From an uncultured Rhizobiaceae group bacterium (GTDB lineage Bacteria; Pseudomonadota; Alphaproteobacteria; Rhizobiales; Rhizobiaceae), in contig CANMVS010000002.1 of NCBI GenBank assembly GCA_947501445.1, positions 186,001-250,000 of the forward strand: a stretch of DNA of 64,000 bases, given 5' to 3'. Position 1 is the stretch's first letter, and each line of letters opens with the position of its first letter. Shown here piece after piece: positions 54,662 to 63,328 of this stretch. A program made the position numbers and the translations under genes. A model generated the notes under the pieces. It saw nothing but the letters and a program-made list of their open reading frames with translations. It was not told the origin of the DNA and did not search any database.

Positions 54662-54711
54662 TACAAGTGACACGCCATGGGCGTATCACTTGTACCGGGC
54701 GCCAAATCAGA

Positions 54712-55212
54712 TCAATGCAGGCTCGGGCTGCACAACCCGATGGTGCTGTGCTGTGGATTTCCGAGCGCATAGGTTAGTGCTTTATCAATATGATAGTCGT
54801 TAACGAACCGACGTGCGCCAATGACAAGGTTTGTTGACCGCAAGGATTGCTCTGAAAGCCAAAGCGGAACAACTGCCATGACCCGCCCCAGAACAATCGG
54901 CGTTCTGATCTGGTAGGCCCGTGCACCGCAAAAGATGGCATCCATTTGATCGGAAACCGCAAGTAATTTTCCGGTCACGCGCCTTGGTCTGACGCCTTTT
55001 GACCTTGGCATTTCAAATGCGATGCGTACGTCTCCCTGCCGATGGTAAACCTTGATGTTGTGTACAGTGAGCGCTGAAGCGTCACGGGCCGGATCAAGAG
55101 TGGCATCAATCGAGGTTACACCGTAAAGCGGGAGAGCTGCTTCTTCCAGCCGACCAGCGCGTTCCAATTGGCATCCGCTTTTCTGAATGCTGCTGCTGCA
55201 TGTGTATTTCAT
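54712..55212 (-). CDS. Hypothetical protein, no recognised family
   Basis: Protein of 166 residues with no signal peptide or membrane segment. RRVTGKLLAVSDQMDAIFCG and AYQIRTPIVLGRVMAVVPLW suggest a beta-rich domain somewhat like PilZ, but the key PilZ residues are not clear. GGAG lies ten bases upstream of the ATG. The upstream 150 bases are extremely A+T-rich, which suggests a strong or H-NS/MucR-sensitive promoter. Confidence 0.6.
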   Translation of the reverse strand: MKYTCSSSIQKSGCQLERAGRLEEAALPLYGVTSIDATLDPARDASALTVHNIKVYHRQGDVRIAFEMPRSKGVRPRRVTGKLLAVSDQMDAIFCGARAYQIRTPIVLGRVMAVVPLWLSEQSLRSTNLVIGARRFVNDYHIDKALTYALGNPQHSTIGLCSPSLH

Positions 55213-55645
55213 TCAAGTGGCACTCCAAATATAAAATCAAGAATATCGCCCACTTTCTGTATTTATTATTCCATAATATAACATATAATACTTATTTACT
55301 TTATTCTCAAGTTGTTTTTAATATTTATTATTTACTTCGAATTCAATAATTAATACACATATATATATTTAATATTAAGCCAGAAACCTGCATGTGAATT
55401 GCCAACGCTGGCGGGCTGCTTGTACGCCCCGGCTCCATTGCAGATTACGGTCAAAGATGAATTCATCCTGCCGGCCCAAAGGAATCAAAATTGTAGAAGG
55501 AAACGATTTTCACTTTTTTTGATTCACGAAAAATGCAAAAAGCCTAAAACCCGCTCACGCTAGTGCTGAGCCACGATTGATCTGTCCGACGACAGGCTTC
55601 CCATGGTCTGACTGATGGCATGGAGATTTTAGGAGCAAACATCAA
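55213..55645. other. AT-rich gene-free region between divergent genes
   Basis: No gene seen. About 55,240-55,385 is nearly all A and T, with runs such as ATACACATATATATATTTAA. It contrasts sharply with the moderate G+C of the neighbours and lies between the unknown gene (leftwards) and gpt (rightwards). Confidence 0.5.
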
Positions 55646-56143
55646 ATGGCCCTCCCTGACAAAGCATTCCCGGTTTCCTGGGACCAGTTCCACCGCGATG
55701 CAAGAGCATTGGCATGGCGCATTTCAGGTGCGGAAAAACAATGGCGCGGCATTGTCTGCATCACACGTGGTGGACTTGTTCCGGCGGCCATCGTTGCACG
55801 CGAACTGAATATCCGATTGATCGAGACTGTGTGTGTTGCGTCCTATCATGACTATAGCAGTCAGGGCAGCATGAGCGTTCTGAAAGAAATCAACGAGGAC
55901 CTGAAGAAGTCCGAAGGCAAAGATGTGTTGATCATCGATGACCTGACGGATACCGGCAAAACGGCCGAAATTGTACGGGCCATGTTACCCAAAGCACATT
56001 TCGCCACAGTCTATGCCAAACCAAAGGGACGCCCGCTGGTTGATACTTTTGTTACCGAGGTCAGCCAGGACACATGGATTTATTTCCCATGGGATATGGG
56101 CTTTACCTACCAGGAACCCATCACCAAAGACGGAACCGAATAG
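55646..56143 (+). CDS. gpt: Xanthine-guanine phosphoribosyltransferase
   Basis: Purine salvage enzyme of 165 residues that joins PRPP to guanine, xanthine or hypoxanthine. [19 protein letters not shown] is the typical N-terminus, [20 protein letters not shown] the first PRPP loop, and [20 protein letters not shown] the PRPP-binding signature. The end [10 protein letters not shown] matches Gpt. AGGAG lies ten bases before the ATG; the frame at 55620 is in another phase. It leads a run of three plus-strand genes with short gaps (MFS, dehalogenase). Confidence 0.94.
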   Translation: MALPDKAFPVSWDQFHRDARALAWRISGAEKQWRGIVCITRGGLVPAAIVARELNIRLIETVCVASYHDYSSQGSMSVLKEINEDLKKSEGKDVLIIDDLTDTGKTAEIVRAMLPKAHFATVYAKPKGRPLVDTFVTEVSQDTWIYFPWDMGFTYQEPITKDGTE

Positions 56144-56233
56144 TCCACAGGGTGATTGTACCGGTGGCTGTATCAATCGGCTTTTGTACCGTATAGGTTT
56201 CGAGGCATCGCATTCCAGGGCACGGATAATTCT

Positions 56234-57448
56234 TTGAAAAGATCAAAAGCATCTGTTGCCTTCATACTCATTGTCATTGTTATCAACATGCTTGGCGTTG
56301 GGCTTGCATGGCCGATATTGCCAAAGCTGGTCCAGTCATTTGTGGGTGGCGATATATCGGGGGCGGCTGTTCAGTATGGACTGATAGCAGTTGCCTACGC
56401 GCTCGCACAGTTTGTATTTTCCCCGCTTATGGGCAATCTCTCTGATGCCTTCGGGCGGCGTCCGATCCTGTTGATCGCTCAAGGTGGCCTCGCCATTGAC
56501 TATCTGCTGCTGGCCATCGCCCCCAACTACTGGTGGCTGTTCGCAGCCCGTCTGATTTCTGGAATGCTGGGCGCGACCATAACAACTGCCAATGCCTATC
56601 TTGCCGATATTTCCACACCCCAGGAGCGGGCAAGGAACTTTGGCTATATGGGGGTTGCCTTTGGCATCGGCTTCATCGCTGGCCCGGCGCTGGGTGGAAT
56701 TCTCGGCGACATTGATATTCGGCTGCCGTTTTTTGCTGCAGCGGCGCTGACAACTGCAAATCTCATCTATGGTTATCTGATCCTGCCGGAATCATTGCCT
56801 GCTGACAAACGCCGACCCCTGGGGCGCTTGTGGACGAGCAACCCGCTTTCAGCGCTCGCCAATATGTCCCTGTTTCCAAATCTGCTGATGTTCTTTGTCG
56901 CATTGTTTTTGACGGCATTGGCAGCACGTGGTCTGGAATCAATCTGGGTGCTTTATTCCGATTTCAGATTTGGCTGGACCGTGCGGGACTCCGCCTTGTC
57001 ACTGGCATTTGTCGGGGTGATGTTTATCATTGTACAGGGGCTTCTCGTTGGCCCTTCTGTACGCCTGCTGGGCGAGCGGCGCGTGGTATTTTGCGGATTT
57101 GGCATCAGCGTTGTTGCACTGTTCTTATTCGGCCTGGCCGACGAAGGCTGGATGCTCTACCCAATCACCGCACTTTATGTATCAGGGTCTGCGCTGGCTG
57201 AACCGGCCCTCAAGGCAATATGTTCAAAATCGGTGCCTGATGATCGGCAGGGGCTGCTGCAGGGTGTATTTGGCAGCATCGGTTCCATTGCAATTATCGC
57301 TGGTCCTCTCGCCGCTACAATGATGCTGGCCAATGTTTCCGGCCCGACACCAATCATCGATCTGCCGGGAATATGGTTCTTCATTGCATCAATTCTGTTT
57401 TTAATGGCGCTGGTCGTAACCTCAGTCAAGATCAAGGATCGACCGTGA
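56234..57448 (+). CDS. MFS drug-resistance-type transporter (TetA-like)
   Basis: Twelve-helix major facilitator of 404 residues. Motif A appears as GNLSDAFGRRPILLIAQG and motif C-like GVAFGIGFIAGPALGGILG is in helix 5, both typical of the TCR/Tet antiporter branch. There is no ATG before the first helix; the TTG at 56234 starts right before it (LKRSKASVAFILIVIVINML), while an earlier TTG at 56156 lies 12 bases after the gpt stop. The start is uncertain between them. The substrate is unknown. Confidence 0.82.
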   Translation: MKRSKASVAFILIVIVINMLGVGLAWPILPKLVQSFVGGDISGAAVQYGLIAVAYALAQFVFSPLMGNLSDAFGRRPILLIAQGGLAIDYLLLAIAPNYWWLFAARLISGMLGATITTANAYLADISTPQERARNFGYMGVAFGIGFIAGPALGGILGDIDIRLPFFAAAALTTANLIYGYLILPESLPADKRRPLGRLWTSNPLSALANMSLFPNLLMFFVALFLTALAARGLESIWVLYSDFRFGWTVRDSALSLAFVGVMFIIVQGLLVGPSVRLLGERRVVFCGFGISVVALFLFGLADEGWMLYPITALYVSGSALAEPALKAICSKSVPDDRQGLLQGVFGSIGSIAIIAGPLAATMMLANVSGPTPIIDLPGIWFFIASILFLMALVVTSVKIKDRP

Positions 57449-57490
57449 TAGGATTGCGATCGATTGCGCGCGCAACAATGGGAGCACGTC

Positions 57491-58405
57491 ATGAGTAAAA
57501 TACAGATTTTGCGGACACCGGAAACCTGTTTCGCGCAATTGCCGGACTATGCCTTTACGCCAAATTACATCGATCTGGATGACGCTGACTTTGGCCCGTT
57601 ACGCATGCATTACCTCGACGAAGGTCCCAAAAACGGCGCAGTTATCGTGCTGCTGCATGGTGAGCCGACGTGGTCTTTTCTCTATCGCAAGATGATTCCC
57701 CGATTGGCCGGTGCAGGCTTTCGGGTTTTGGCACCGGATTTTATCGGTTTTGGCAAATCAGACAAGATTGCCGATCGCAACGCCTATTCCTACAAGGGAC
57801 ATGTGGAATGGATGAAGCAATGGCTCGGGACGCTGTCGCTCAGCGGGATCAATTTATTCGGACAGGACTGGGGTGGTTTGATCGGGCTGAGACTGGTTGC
57901 CGAACAACCGGAATTATTTGATCGGGTGATGATCGGTAATACTGCCCTGCCTACCGGTGATCAGGATCTCGGTGAGGCATTCAAACAATGGCGCACCTAC
58001 AGCCAGACAACCGACAATTTCAATATCGGCAACATCATACTGCGCGGTACAGCACGTGGCTTGAGTGACGATGAGGTGGCAGCCTATAACGCACCCTTCC
58101 CGCACGAAGAATTCAAGGCCGGCGCCCGCGCATTCCCCATGTTGGTGCCAGCCAGCCCGCAAGACCCGGCAGCGGCCGATCAGCGGGCTGCATGGCAAAG
58201 CCTCATGCAGTTTGACAAGCCTTTTTTGACCTGTTTTTCAGACAAGGACATGATTATGCGCGGTGGTGAGGCCATCTTCAAGAAGCGCGTGCCCGGAGCG
58301 GCCAATCAACCGCATTTCATCACCCGGAACGCAGCCCATTTCTTTCAGGAGGATGCCGGCCCGCATTTGGCGGAAAGGTTCGATGAATTCATCCGCAACA
58401 GTTGA
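57491..58405 (+). CDS. Haloalkane dehalogenase
   Basis: Alpha/beta hydrolase of 304 residues that removes halide from haloalkanes. The key segments are HGEPTW (residues 56-61, oxyanion and halide region), nucleophile elbow FGQDWGGLIG with Asp126 and halide-binding Trp127, and NAAHFFQEDAGPHLAE carrying the catalytic His. HGEPTWSFLYRKMIP closely follows the DhlA/subfamily I pattern. GGGAG lies six bases before the ATG. It is the third gene after gpt and the MFS; the MFS could export the product, which is inference. An epoxide hydrolase is less likely because of the DW pair. Confidence 0.9.
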   Translation: MSKIQILRTPETCFAQLPDYAFTPNYIDLDDADFGPLRMHYLDEGPKNGAVIVLLHGEPTWSFLYRKMIPRLAGAGFRVLAPDFIGFGKSDKIADRNAYSYKGHVEWMKQWLGTLSLSGINLFGQDWGGLIGLRLVAEQPELFDRVMIGNTALPTGDQDLGEAFKQWRTYSQTTDNFNIGNIILRGTARGLSDDEVAAYNAPFPHEEFKAGARAFPMLVPASPQDPAAADQRAAWQSLMQFDKPFLTCFSDKDMIMRGGEAIFKKRVPGAANQPHFITRNAAHFFQEDAGPHLAERFDEFIRNS

Positions 58406-58432
58406 TATGGTCTTAGCCCAACCGACGGTTGG

Positions 58433-58460
58433 TTGACGGGCAAACAGGGGTCTGTATTAC
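58433..58460 (+). promoter_or_regulatory. Probable promoter of the small peptide gene
   Basis: TTGACG at 58433-58438, a 16-base spacer and TATTAC at 58455-58460, about 77 bases before the start of the 52-residue ORF. Confidence 0.4.
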
Positions 58461-58536
58461 AAAAATTTAATTCTCCCTGATCTGGCATTCATCTCTCCGC
58501 GGACATACGTCCAGTTTAAGAAAAGAGGTTATTATC

Positions 58537-58695
58537 ATGAACAAGAAGAAATCAGACGAACACAAAGCACCTGTGGAAAACACGGATGCTGCTTCCGCCT
58601 CCCACTCAGCCACACGGTTACAAGATGCCGAATTGCAGGACGTGTCCGCGGGTGTCGTTATATTCCAAAAGAATGTTGCGACCACTGGAGGTTAG
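58537..58695 (+). CDS. Small ORF with RiPP-leader-like motif
   Basis: A 52-residue frame with a strong ribosome site (AGAGG, eight bases before the ATG). It starts MNKKKSDEHKAPVENTD, continues with a Ser/Ala-rich part, then TRLQDAELQDVSAG and VVIFQKNVATTGG. The L-x-D-x-E-L-x-x-V-S-A-G segment resembles the end of double-glycine or Nif11-like precursor leaders (usually ELxxVxGG). No modifying enzymes are next to it. It is transcribed apart from the dehalogenase by a probable promoter. Reading it as a peptide precursor is speculative; a simple small protein is the alternative. Confidence 0.5.
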   Translation: MNKKKSDEHKAPVENTDAASASHSATRLQDAELQDVSAGVVIFQKNVATTGG

Positions 58696-58780
58696 TGGCG
58701 CACTTTGATGCTGGCCGTCAGCAGGCCCCTCCGCATACCTGCTGCTCAATTGCGGCCAGCATCCCCAAATCATGTGGCCG

Positions 58781-58881
58781 GACCGCTTCACGTTTTGTCA
58801 GAAGCGGTACAACAGCGTCAGCCTTTGATTTTGTTAATGCATTCAAATTTTACCGAATCCGTTAAAACCTGAATTGCTCCA
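58781..58881 (-). repeat. Dispersed two-hairpin intergenic repeat, copy 7
   Basis: Minus-orientation copy, with GACCGCTTCACG and CAATTGCTCC-like ends slightly diverged (GAATTGCTCC). It lies 85 bases after the small ORF and about 600 bases upstream of nrdJ. Confidence 0.8.
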
Positions 58882-59476
58882 GTGCATGCTCCAACTGATT
58901 CGGGGCATGGCCAATTGCACGTCAATCCTCGATATTTTTTATTGTGACATTTTTTTTTGGCGCACAGATATTTTTGGTTTTCACCCTTGACGATAACGCA
59001 AGTGTGAAGTTTTCAAGGGTTCGTGCTTCCCCGCTTTCCACATGTTGTACCCACAACATATGGTATTCATAAAACTGACGCAAACTATCCCTTGACGATG
59101 GAAAACGAGTCGCGTTTTACTGCACGAACGTTGTTACAACGGCGCGGTCTGCGCGTTTTCTGGCAGATCACATTCAGTGGTAAGGTGTACGGACAGAAAG
59201 TCCCTGACAAGCATGAACTTGCTGGGGACGCTGTTTTTATGCGTTTTGTATCGCCACCTGGCGCTGCAAAAGTGATTGGCGTAAAGAAGTTGTTAATACT
59301 ATGTTTAGTATTTGCAGCAAAAATAAACACAAGATATAGCGTTCATTGCGAGGGGATAGTCGCGAAAACGTTAACAGGGTTTGAAGCTTGCTGCACATTA
59401 TTGGACAGTGAGAACGGGTAATTACGCCTTGCCGGCATTAGGCATCTGGCTTGGCTAACACAAACGAGGGAAAAGC
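58882..59476. other. Regulatory region upstream of nrdJ
   Basis: No supported gene; a 132-residue frame at 59023-59421 overlaps the regulatory sites and lacks family signal. The stretch holds two NrdR-box-like sites described separately. I looked for a cobalamin riboswitch B12-box and did not find one. Confidence 0.6.
59296..59342 (+). promoter_or_regulatory. Tandem NrdR-box-like sites upstream of nrdJ
   Basis: Site 1, ATACTATGTTTAGTAT at 59296-59311, matches 12 of 16 positions of the NrdR consensus ACACTATATATAGTGT as I recall it. Site 2, ACACAAGATATAGCGT at 59327-59342, matches 13-14. Their starts are 31 bases apart, the three-helix-turn spacing known for NrdR pairs. NrdR represses ribonucleotide reductase genes. 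Confidence 0.75.
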
Positions 59477-62400
59477 ATGCGCATCGAGCGTCATTATACT
59501 AAAGCAGGTCAATCGCCTTATGCAGATATAGCATTTCGCAAAGCTGTCAGTGAGATCAAGAACCCTGACGGATCTGTTGTATTCCGCCTGGAAAACATTG
59601 ATGTGCCGACCCAGTTCTCACAGGTTGCCAGCGATATTCTCGCGCAGAAATATTTCCGCAAGGCGGGTGTTCCCGCCCGCTTGAAGAAGGTTGAGGAAAA
59701 TTCCGTTCCCTCATGGCTTTGGCGCTCAACAGCCGATACCAAGGCGCTGGAGGCCCTCCCCGAAGACGAGCGCTATGGCTCTGAAACCGATGCACGGCAG
59801 GTATTTTCCCGTCTCGCCGGCACCTGGACCTATTGGGGTTGGAAGGGTGGCTATTTCAATGATGAAAAAGATGCCCTCGCCTTCCACGATGAGCTTGCCT
59901 ATATGCTCGCCACACAGCGCGTCGCACCCAACAGCCCACAATGGTTCAATACCGGCCTGAACTGGGCCTATGGTATTGATGGACCGGGACAGGGTCACTT
60001 CTATGTCGATCCCTTTACCGGCAAGCTGGTCAAATCAAAATCCTCCTACGAGCATCCCCAGCCACATGCCTGTTTCATTCAGTCCGTCGAGGATGATCTG
60101 GTCAATGAGAACGGCATCATGGACCTTTGGGTCCGAGAGGCACGTCTGTTCAAATATGGCTCCGGAACGGGCTCAAATTTCTCCCACGTTCGCGGTGAAG
60201 GTGAGACACTGTCAGGCGGCGGCCGTTCATCCGGACTGATGTCTTTCCTGAAAATCGGTGACCGGGCAGCCGGTGCGATCAAATCCGGTGGCACCACCCG
60301 CCGCGCCGCAAAAATGGTCGTGGTTGACATCGATCATCCTGACATCGAAGCCTATATCAACTGGAAGGTCAAAGAGGAGCAAAAGGTTGCGGCTCTGGTG
60401 ACCGGTTCCAAGATCGTATCCGCGCATCTTACCGCCATTATGAAAGCCTGCGTCAACTGCGAAGGTCCTGATGGCGATTGTTTTGAGCCAAGCAAGAACC
60501 CGGCGCTTAAACGCGAAGTACGGGCAGCAAAGAAATCGCTGGTACCGGAAAATTACGTCAAGCGCGTAATCCAGTTTGCCAAACAGGGTTACAAGGATAT
60601 TGAATTCACCACCTATGACACCGATTGGGATTCAGAAGCCTATCTGACGGTTTCGGGCCAAAACTCAAACAATTCAGTCTCCATCAAGGATGACTTTCTG
60701 CGTGCCGTTGAGGAAGACAGCACCTGGGACCTGATCGGCCGCAAGAATGGCAAGGTTCACAAGACGCTGCCGGCACGCGAGCTGTGGGACAGTATCGGTC
60801 ATGCCGCCTGGGCATCAGCAGATCCGGGTCTGCATTACAATACCACAATGAATGATTGGCATACCTGCCCGGCAGCCGGCCCTATCCGCGCATCCAATCC
60901 CTGTTCCGAGTATATGTTCCTGGATGATACGGCCTGTAACCTGGCGTCTTTGAACCTGCTGCAATTTGCAGAAAAGAAGACCAATACATTTGACATCGGC
61001 GCGTTCGAACATTCTGTTCGCCTTTGGACAATCGTGCTTGAAGTCTCTGTCATGATGGCACAATTCCCATCAAAACAGATTGCCGAACTGTCTTACAAAT
61101 ACCGCACGCTCGGACTTGGCTATGCCAACATTGGTGGTTTGCTGATGACATCGGGGATTCCCTATGACTCAGACGCGGGCCGTGCCATCTGCGGTGCCAT
61201 AACAGCCATTATGACCGGCGTTTCCTACGCTACATCAGCCGAAATGGCGGGCGAATTGGGGCCCTTTGCCGGATACAAGCCAAACCGGGACAATATGTTG
61301 CGTGTCATGCGCAATCATCGCCGCGCCGCCTACGGCGAGACAAGCGGCTATGAGGGGTTGAACACTGATCCTGTTGCACTGGTTCATGATCATTGTCCTG
61401 ATCAGGACATGATTGACCATGCCAAGGCAGCCTGGGACAAAGCGGTCAAACTTGGCGAGAAACACGGCTACCGCAACGCACAGGCCACGGTTATTGCACC
61501 AACCGGCACGATTGGTCTGGTCATGGATTGCGATACAACGGGCATTGAACCGGATTTTGCACTGGTAAAATTCAAAAAACTTGCCGGCGGTGGTTATTTC
61601 AAAATCATCAACCGGGCCGTTCCCGAAGCCCTGCGCACGCTGGGTTACACTGAAAGCCAACTGGCCGAAATCGAGGCCTATGCGGTTGGTCATGGCAATC
61701 TTAATCAGGCGCCGGCAATTAACCCCGGATCTCTTATGGCAAAGGGATTTACCGAGGAGAAAATCGAAATACTGAATGGTGCGCTGGGTGCCGCCTTTGA
61801 CATCAAATTCGTGTTCAACCAATGGACGCTGGGTGCTGACTTCTGCAAGGAGACCCTTGGTATCAGTGACCAGCAGTTGAATGATTTTGAATTCAACATG
61901 CTTGACCACCTTGGCTTCTCCAGAAGGGACATAGAAGCTGCCAATATCCACATTTGCGGTGCCATGACTCTTGAAGGCGCACCCGCCTTGAAGGATGAGC
62001 ATCTGGCGGTATTCGATTGTGCCAATCCATGCGGCAAAGTCGGAAAACGTTACCTGTCGACCGAAAGCCACATCCGCATGATGGCCGCAGCGCAGCCATT
62101 TATATCCGGTGCGATTTCAAAAACAATCAACATGCCAAATGATGCGGATATTGAAGACTGCAAATCCGCCTATATGTTGTCGTGGAAACTGGCCTTGAAG
62201 GCCAATGCGCTTTACCGCGATGGTTCCAAACTGTCACAACCACTCAATGCTTCACTCATCGAGGACGATGAGGACGAAGAAGCACTGGAGGAGCTGATTG
62301 AGGCACCCGTGGCCGCAAAAGCCGTGGCTGTTACCGAGAAAATCGTCGAGCGGATTGTTGAAAAGATCAACCGTGAACGTGAAAAACTGCCAAACCGGCG

Positions 62401-63229
62401 CAAGGGCTATACCCAAAAGGCTGTTGTTGGTGGTCACAAGGTCTATCTGCGAACCGGTGAGTTCGATGATGGTCGCATCGGTGAGATTTTCATCGATATG
62501 CACAAGGAAGGTGCCGCCTTCCGCGCAATGATGAATAATTTTGCCATCGCCATTTCCCTTGGACTGCAGTATGGCGTGCCGCTGGATGAATATGTTGAAG
62601 CATTCACCTTCACCAAATTTGAACCAGCCGGCATGGTTCAGGGCAATGACGCGATCAAGAATGCAACATCCATTCTCGATTATGTGTTCCGCGAACTGGC
62701 CGTTTCCTACCTGGATCGTCATGATCTGGCCCATGTTGATACGTCCGATTTTTCCAATACGGCACTCGGAAAAGGCATCCAGGAAGGCAAGACTGCACCG
62801 GTTTCCAAAGGTTGGACCCGCGGTCACAAACTGGAACTGGTCGCACCGGGTGGACAGCCAATGGGCTCAAGCCCGGTTGGCAGCGGTGGCAGCAATGTCA
62901 CAGCCATATCGGGTGGTGTGGCTTTGGCGACAAATGCAGTCGCCGGGTCAGAGGCAGACGATGTCATTGCCTTCAAGCGTGATTATGAGGAGCGCGCCAA
63001 ACAGCTAAGCCGCGAGGCGGAGCTGGAAGCTGGTGACAAGCTGTTTGACGAAGATTCCAGTGCGCAGTCAGCACCTGACGCCAGCAAGGTGGAAGCGGAC
63101 CGCCGGGCCAAGGCCATTATGCAGGGCTATACCGGCGACACCTGTTCGGAGTGTTCCAACTTCACCATGGTGCGCAATGGCACATGCCTCAAGTGCGACA
63201 CCTGCGGCTCGACGAGCGGCTGTAGCTGA
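59477..63229 (+). CDS. nrdJ: Vitamin B12-dependent (class II) ribonucleotide reductase
   Basis: Enzyme of 1250 residues that makes deoxyribonucleotides with adenosylcobalamin in place of a tyrosyl radical. The RNR barrel includes [60 protein letters not shown] and [22 protein letters not shown]-terminal TSCPD domain (about 970-1080) has [20 protein letters not shown] and [20 protein letters not shown]. The extreme C-terminus has paired cysteines ([20 protein letters not shown]) that probably relay electrons. An Asp/Glu-rich linker lies around 935-950. GAGGG lies six bases before the ATG. Upstream sites point to NrdR control. Confidence 0.95.
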   Translation: MRIERHYTKAGQSPYADIAFRKAVSEIKNPDGSVVFRLENIDVPTQFSQVASDILAQKYFRKAGVPARLKKVEENSVPSWLWRSTADTKALEALPEDERYGSETDARQVFSRLAGTWTYWGWKGGYFNDEKDALAFHDELAYMLATQRVAPNSPQWFNTGLNWAYGIDGPGQGHFYVDPFTGKLVKSKSSYEHPQPHACFIQSVEDDLVNENGIMDLWVREARLFKYGSGTGSNFSHVRGEGETLSGGGRSSGLMSFLKIGDRAAGAIKSGGTTRRAAKMVVVDIDHPDIEAYINWKVKEEQKVAALVTGSKIVSAHLTAIMKACVNCEGPDGDCFEPSKNPALKREVRAAKKSLVPENYVKRVIQFAKQGYKDIEFTTYDTDWDSEAYLTVSGQNSNNSVSIKDDFLRAVEEDSTWDLIGRKNGKVHKTLPARELWDSIGHAAWASADPGLHYNTTMNDWHTCPAAGPIRASNPCSEYMFLDDTACNLASLNLLQFAEKKTNTFDIGAFEHSVRLWTIVLEVSVMMAQFPSKQIAELSYKYRTLGLGYANIGGLLMTSGIPYDSDAGRAICGAITAIMTGVSYATSAEMAGELGPFAGYKPNRDNMLRVMRNHRRAAYGETSGYEGLNTDPVALVHDHCPDQDMIDHAKAAWDKAVKLGEKHGYRNAQATVIAPTGTIGLVMDCDTTGIEPDFALVKFKKLAGGGYFKIINRAVPEALRTLGYTESQLAEIEAYAVGHGNLNQAPAINPGSLMAKGFTEEKIEILNGALGAAFDIKFVFNQWTLGADFCKETLGISDQQLNDFEFNMLDHLGFSRRDIEAANIHICGAMTLEGAPALKDEHLAVFDCANPCGKVGKRYLSTESHIRMMAAAQPFISGAISKTINMPNDADIEDCKSAYMLSWKLALKANALYRDGSKLSQPLNASLIEDDEDEEALEELIEAPVAAKAVAVTEKIVERIVEKINREREKLPNRRKGYTQKAVVGGHKVYLRTGEFDDGRIGEIFIDMHKEGAAFRAMMNNFAIAISLGLQYGVPLDEYVEAFTFTKFEPAGMVQGNDAIKNATSILDYVFRELAVSYLDRHDLAHVDTSDFSNTALGKGIQEGKTAPVSKGWTRGHKLELVAPGGQPMGSSPVGSGGSNVTAISGGVALATNAVAGSEADDVIAFKRDYEERAKQLSREAELEAGDKLFDEDSSAQSAPDASKVEADRRAKAIMQGYTGDTCSECSNFTMVRNGTCLKCDTCGSTSGCS

Positions 63230-63269
63230 CGGCGCAGAGCCAGAACCGAACATTCATTGATTGTTGCAA

Positions 63270-63296
63270 ATCGCCTTCCCTTATTGGGGAGGCGAT
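63270..63296 (+). terminator. Probable rho-independent terminator of nrdJ
   Basis: Stem ATCGCCT(T)CCC / GGGAGGCGAT with one bulge and a TTATTG loop, then ATTGTTT. It begins 41 bases after the nrdJ stop. Confidence 0.6.
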
Positions 63297-63328
63297 ATTG
63301 TTTATGGGTTTGGATTATTATCTTCACG

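Noticed and set aside
59023-59421. 132-residue plus-strand frame upstream of nrdJ
   Set aside because: No family signal, odd composition, and it covers the two NrdR-box-like sites; best read as non-coding regulatory DNA.
58882-59476. Cobalamin riboswitch upstream of the B12-dependent reductase
   Set aside because: The conserved B12-box and peripheral stems could not be found by eye; NrdR-type sites were found instead.
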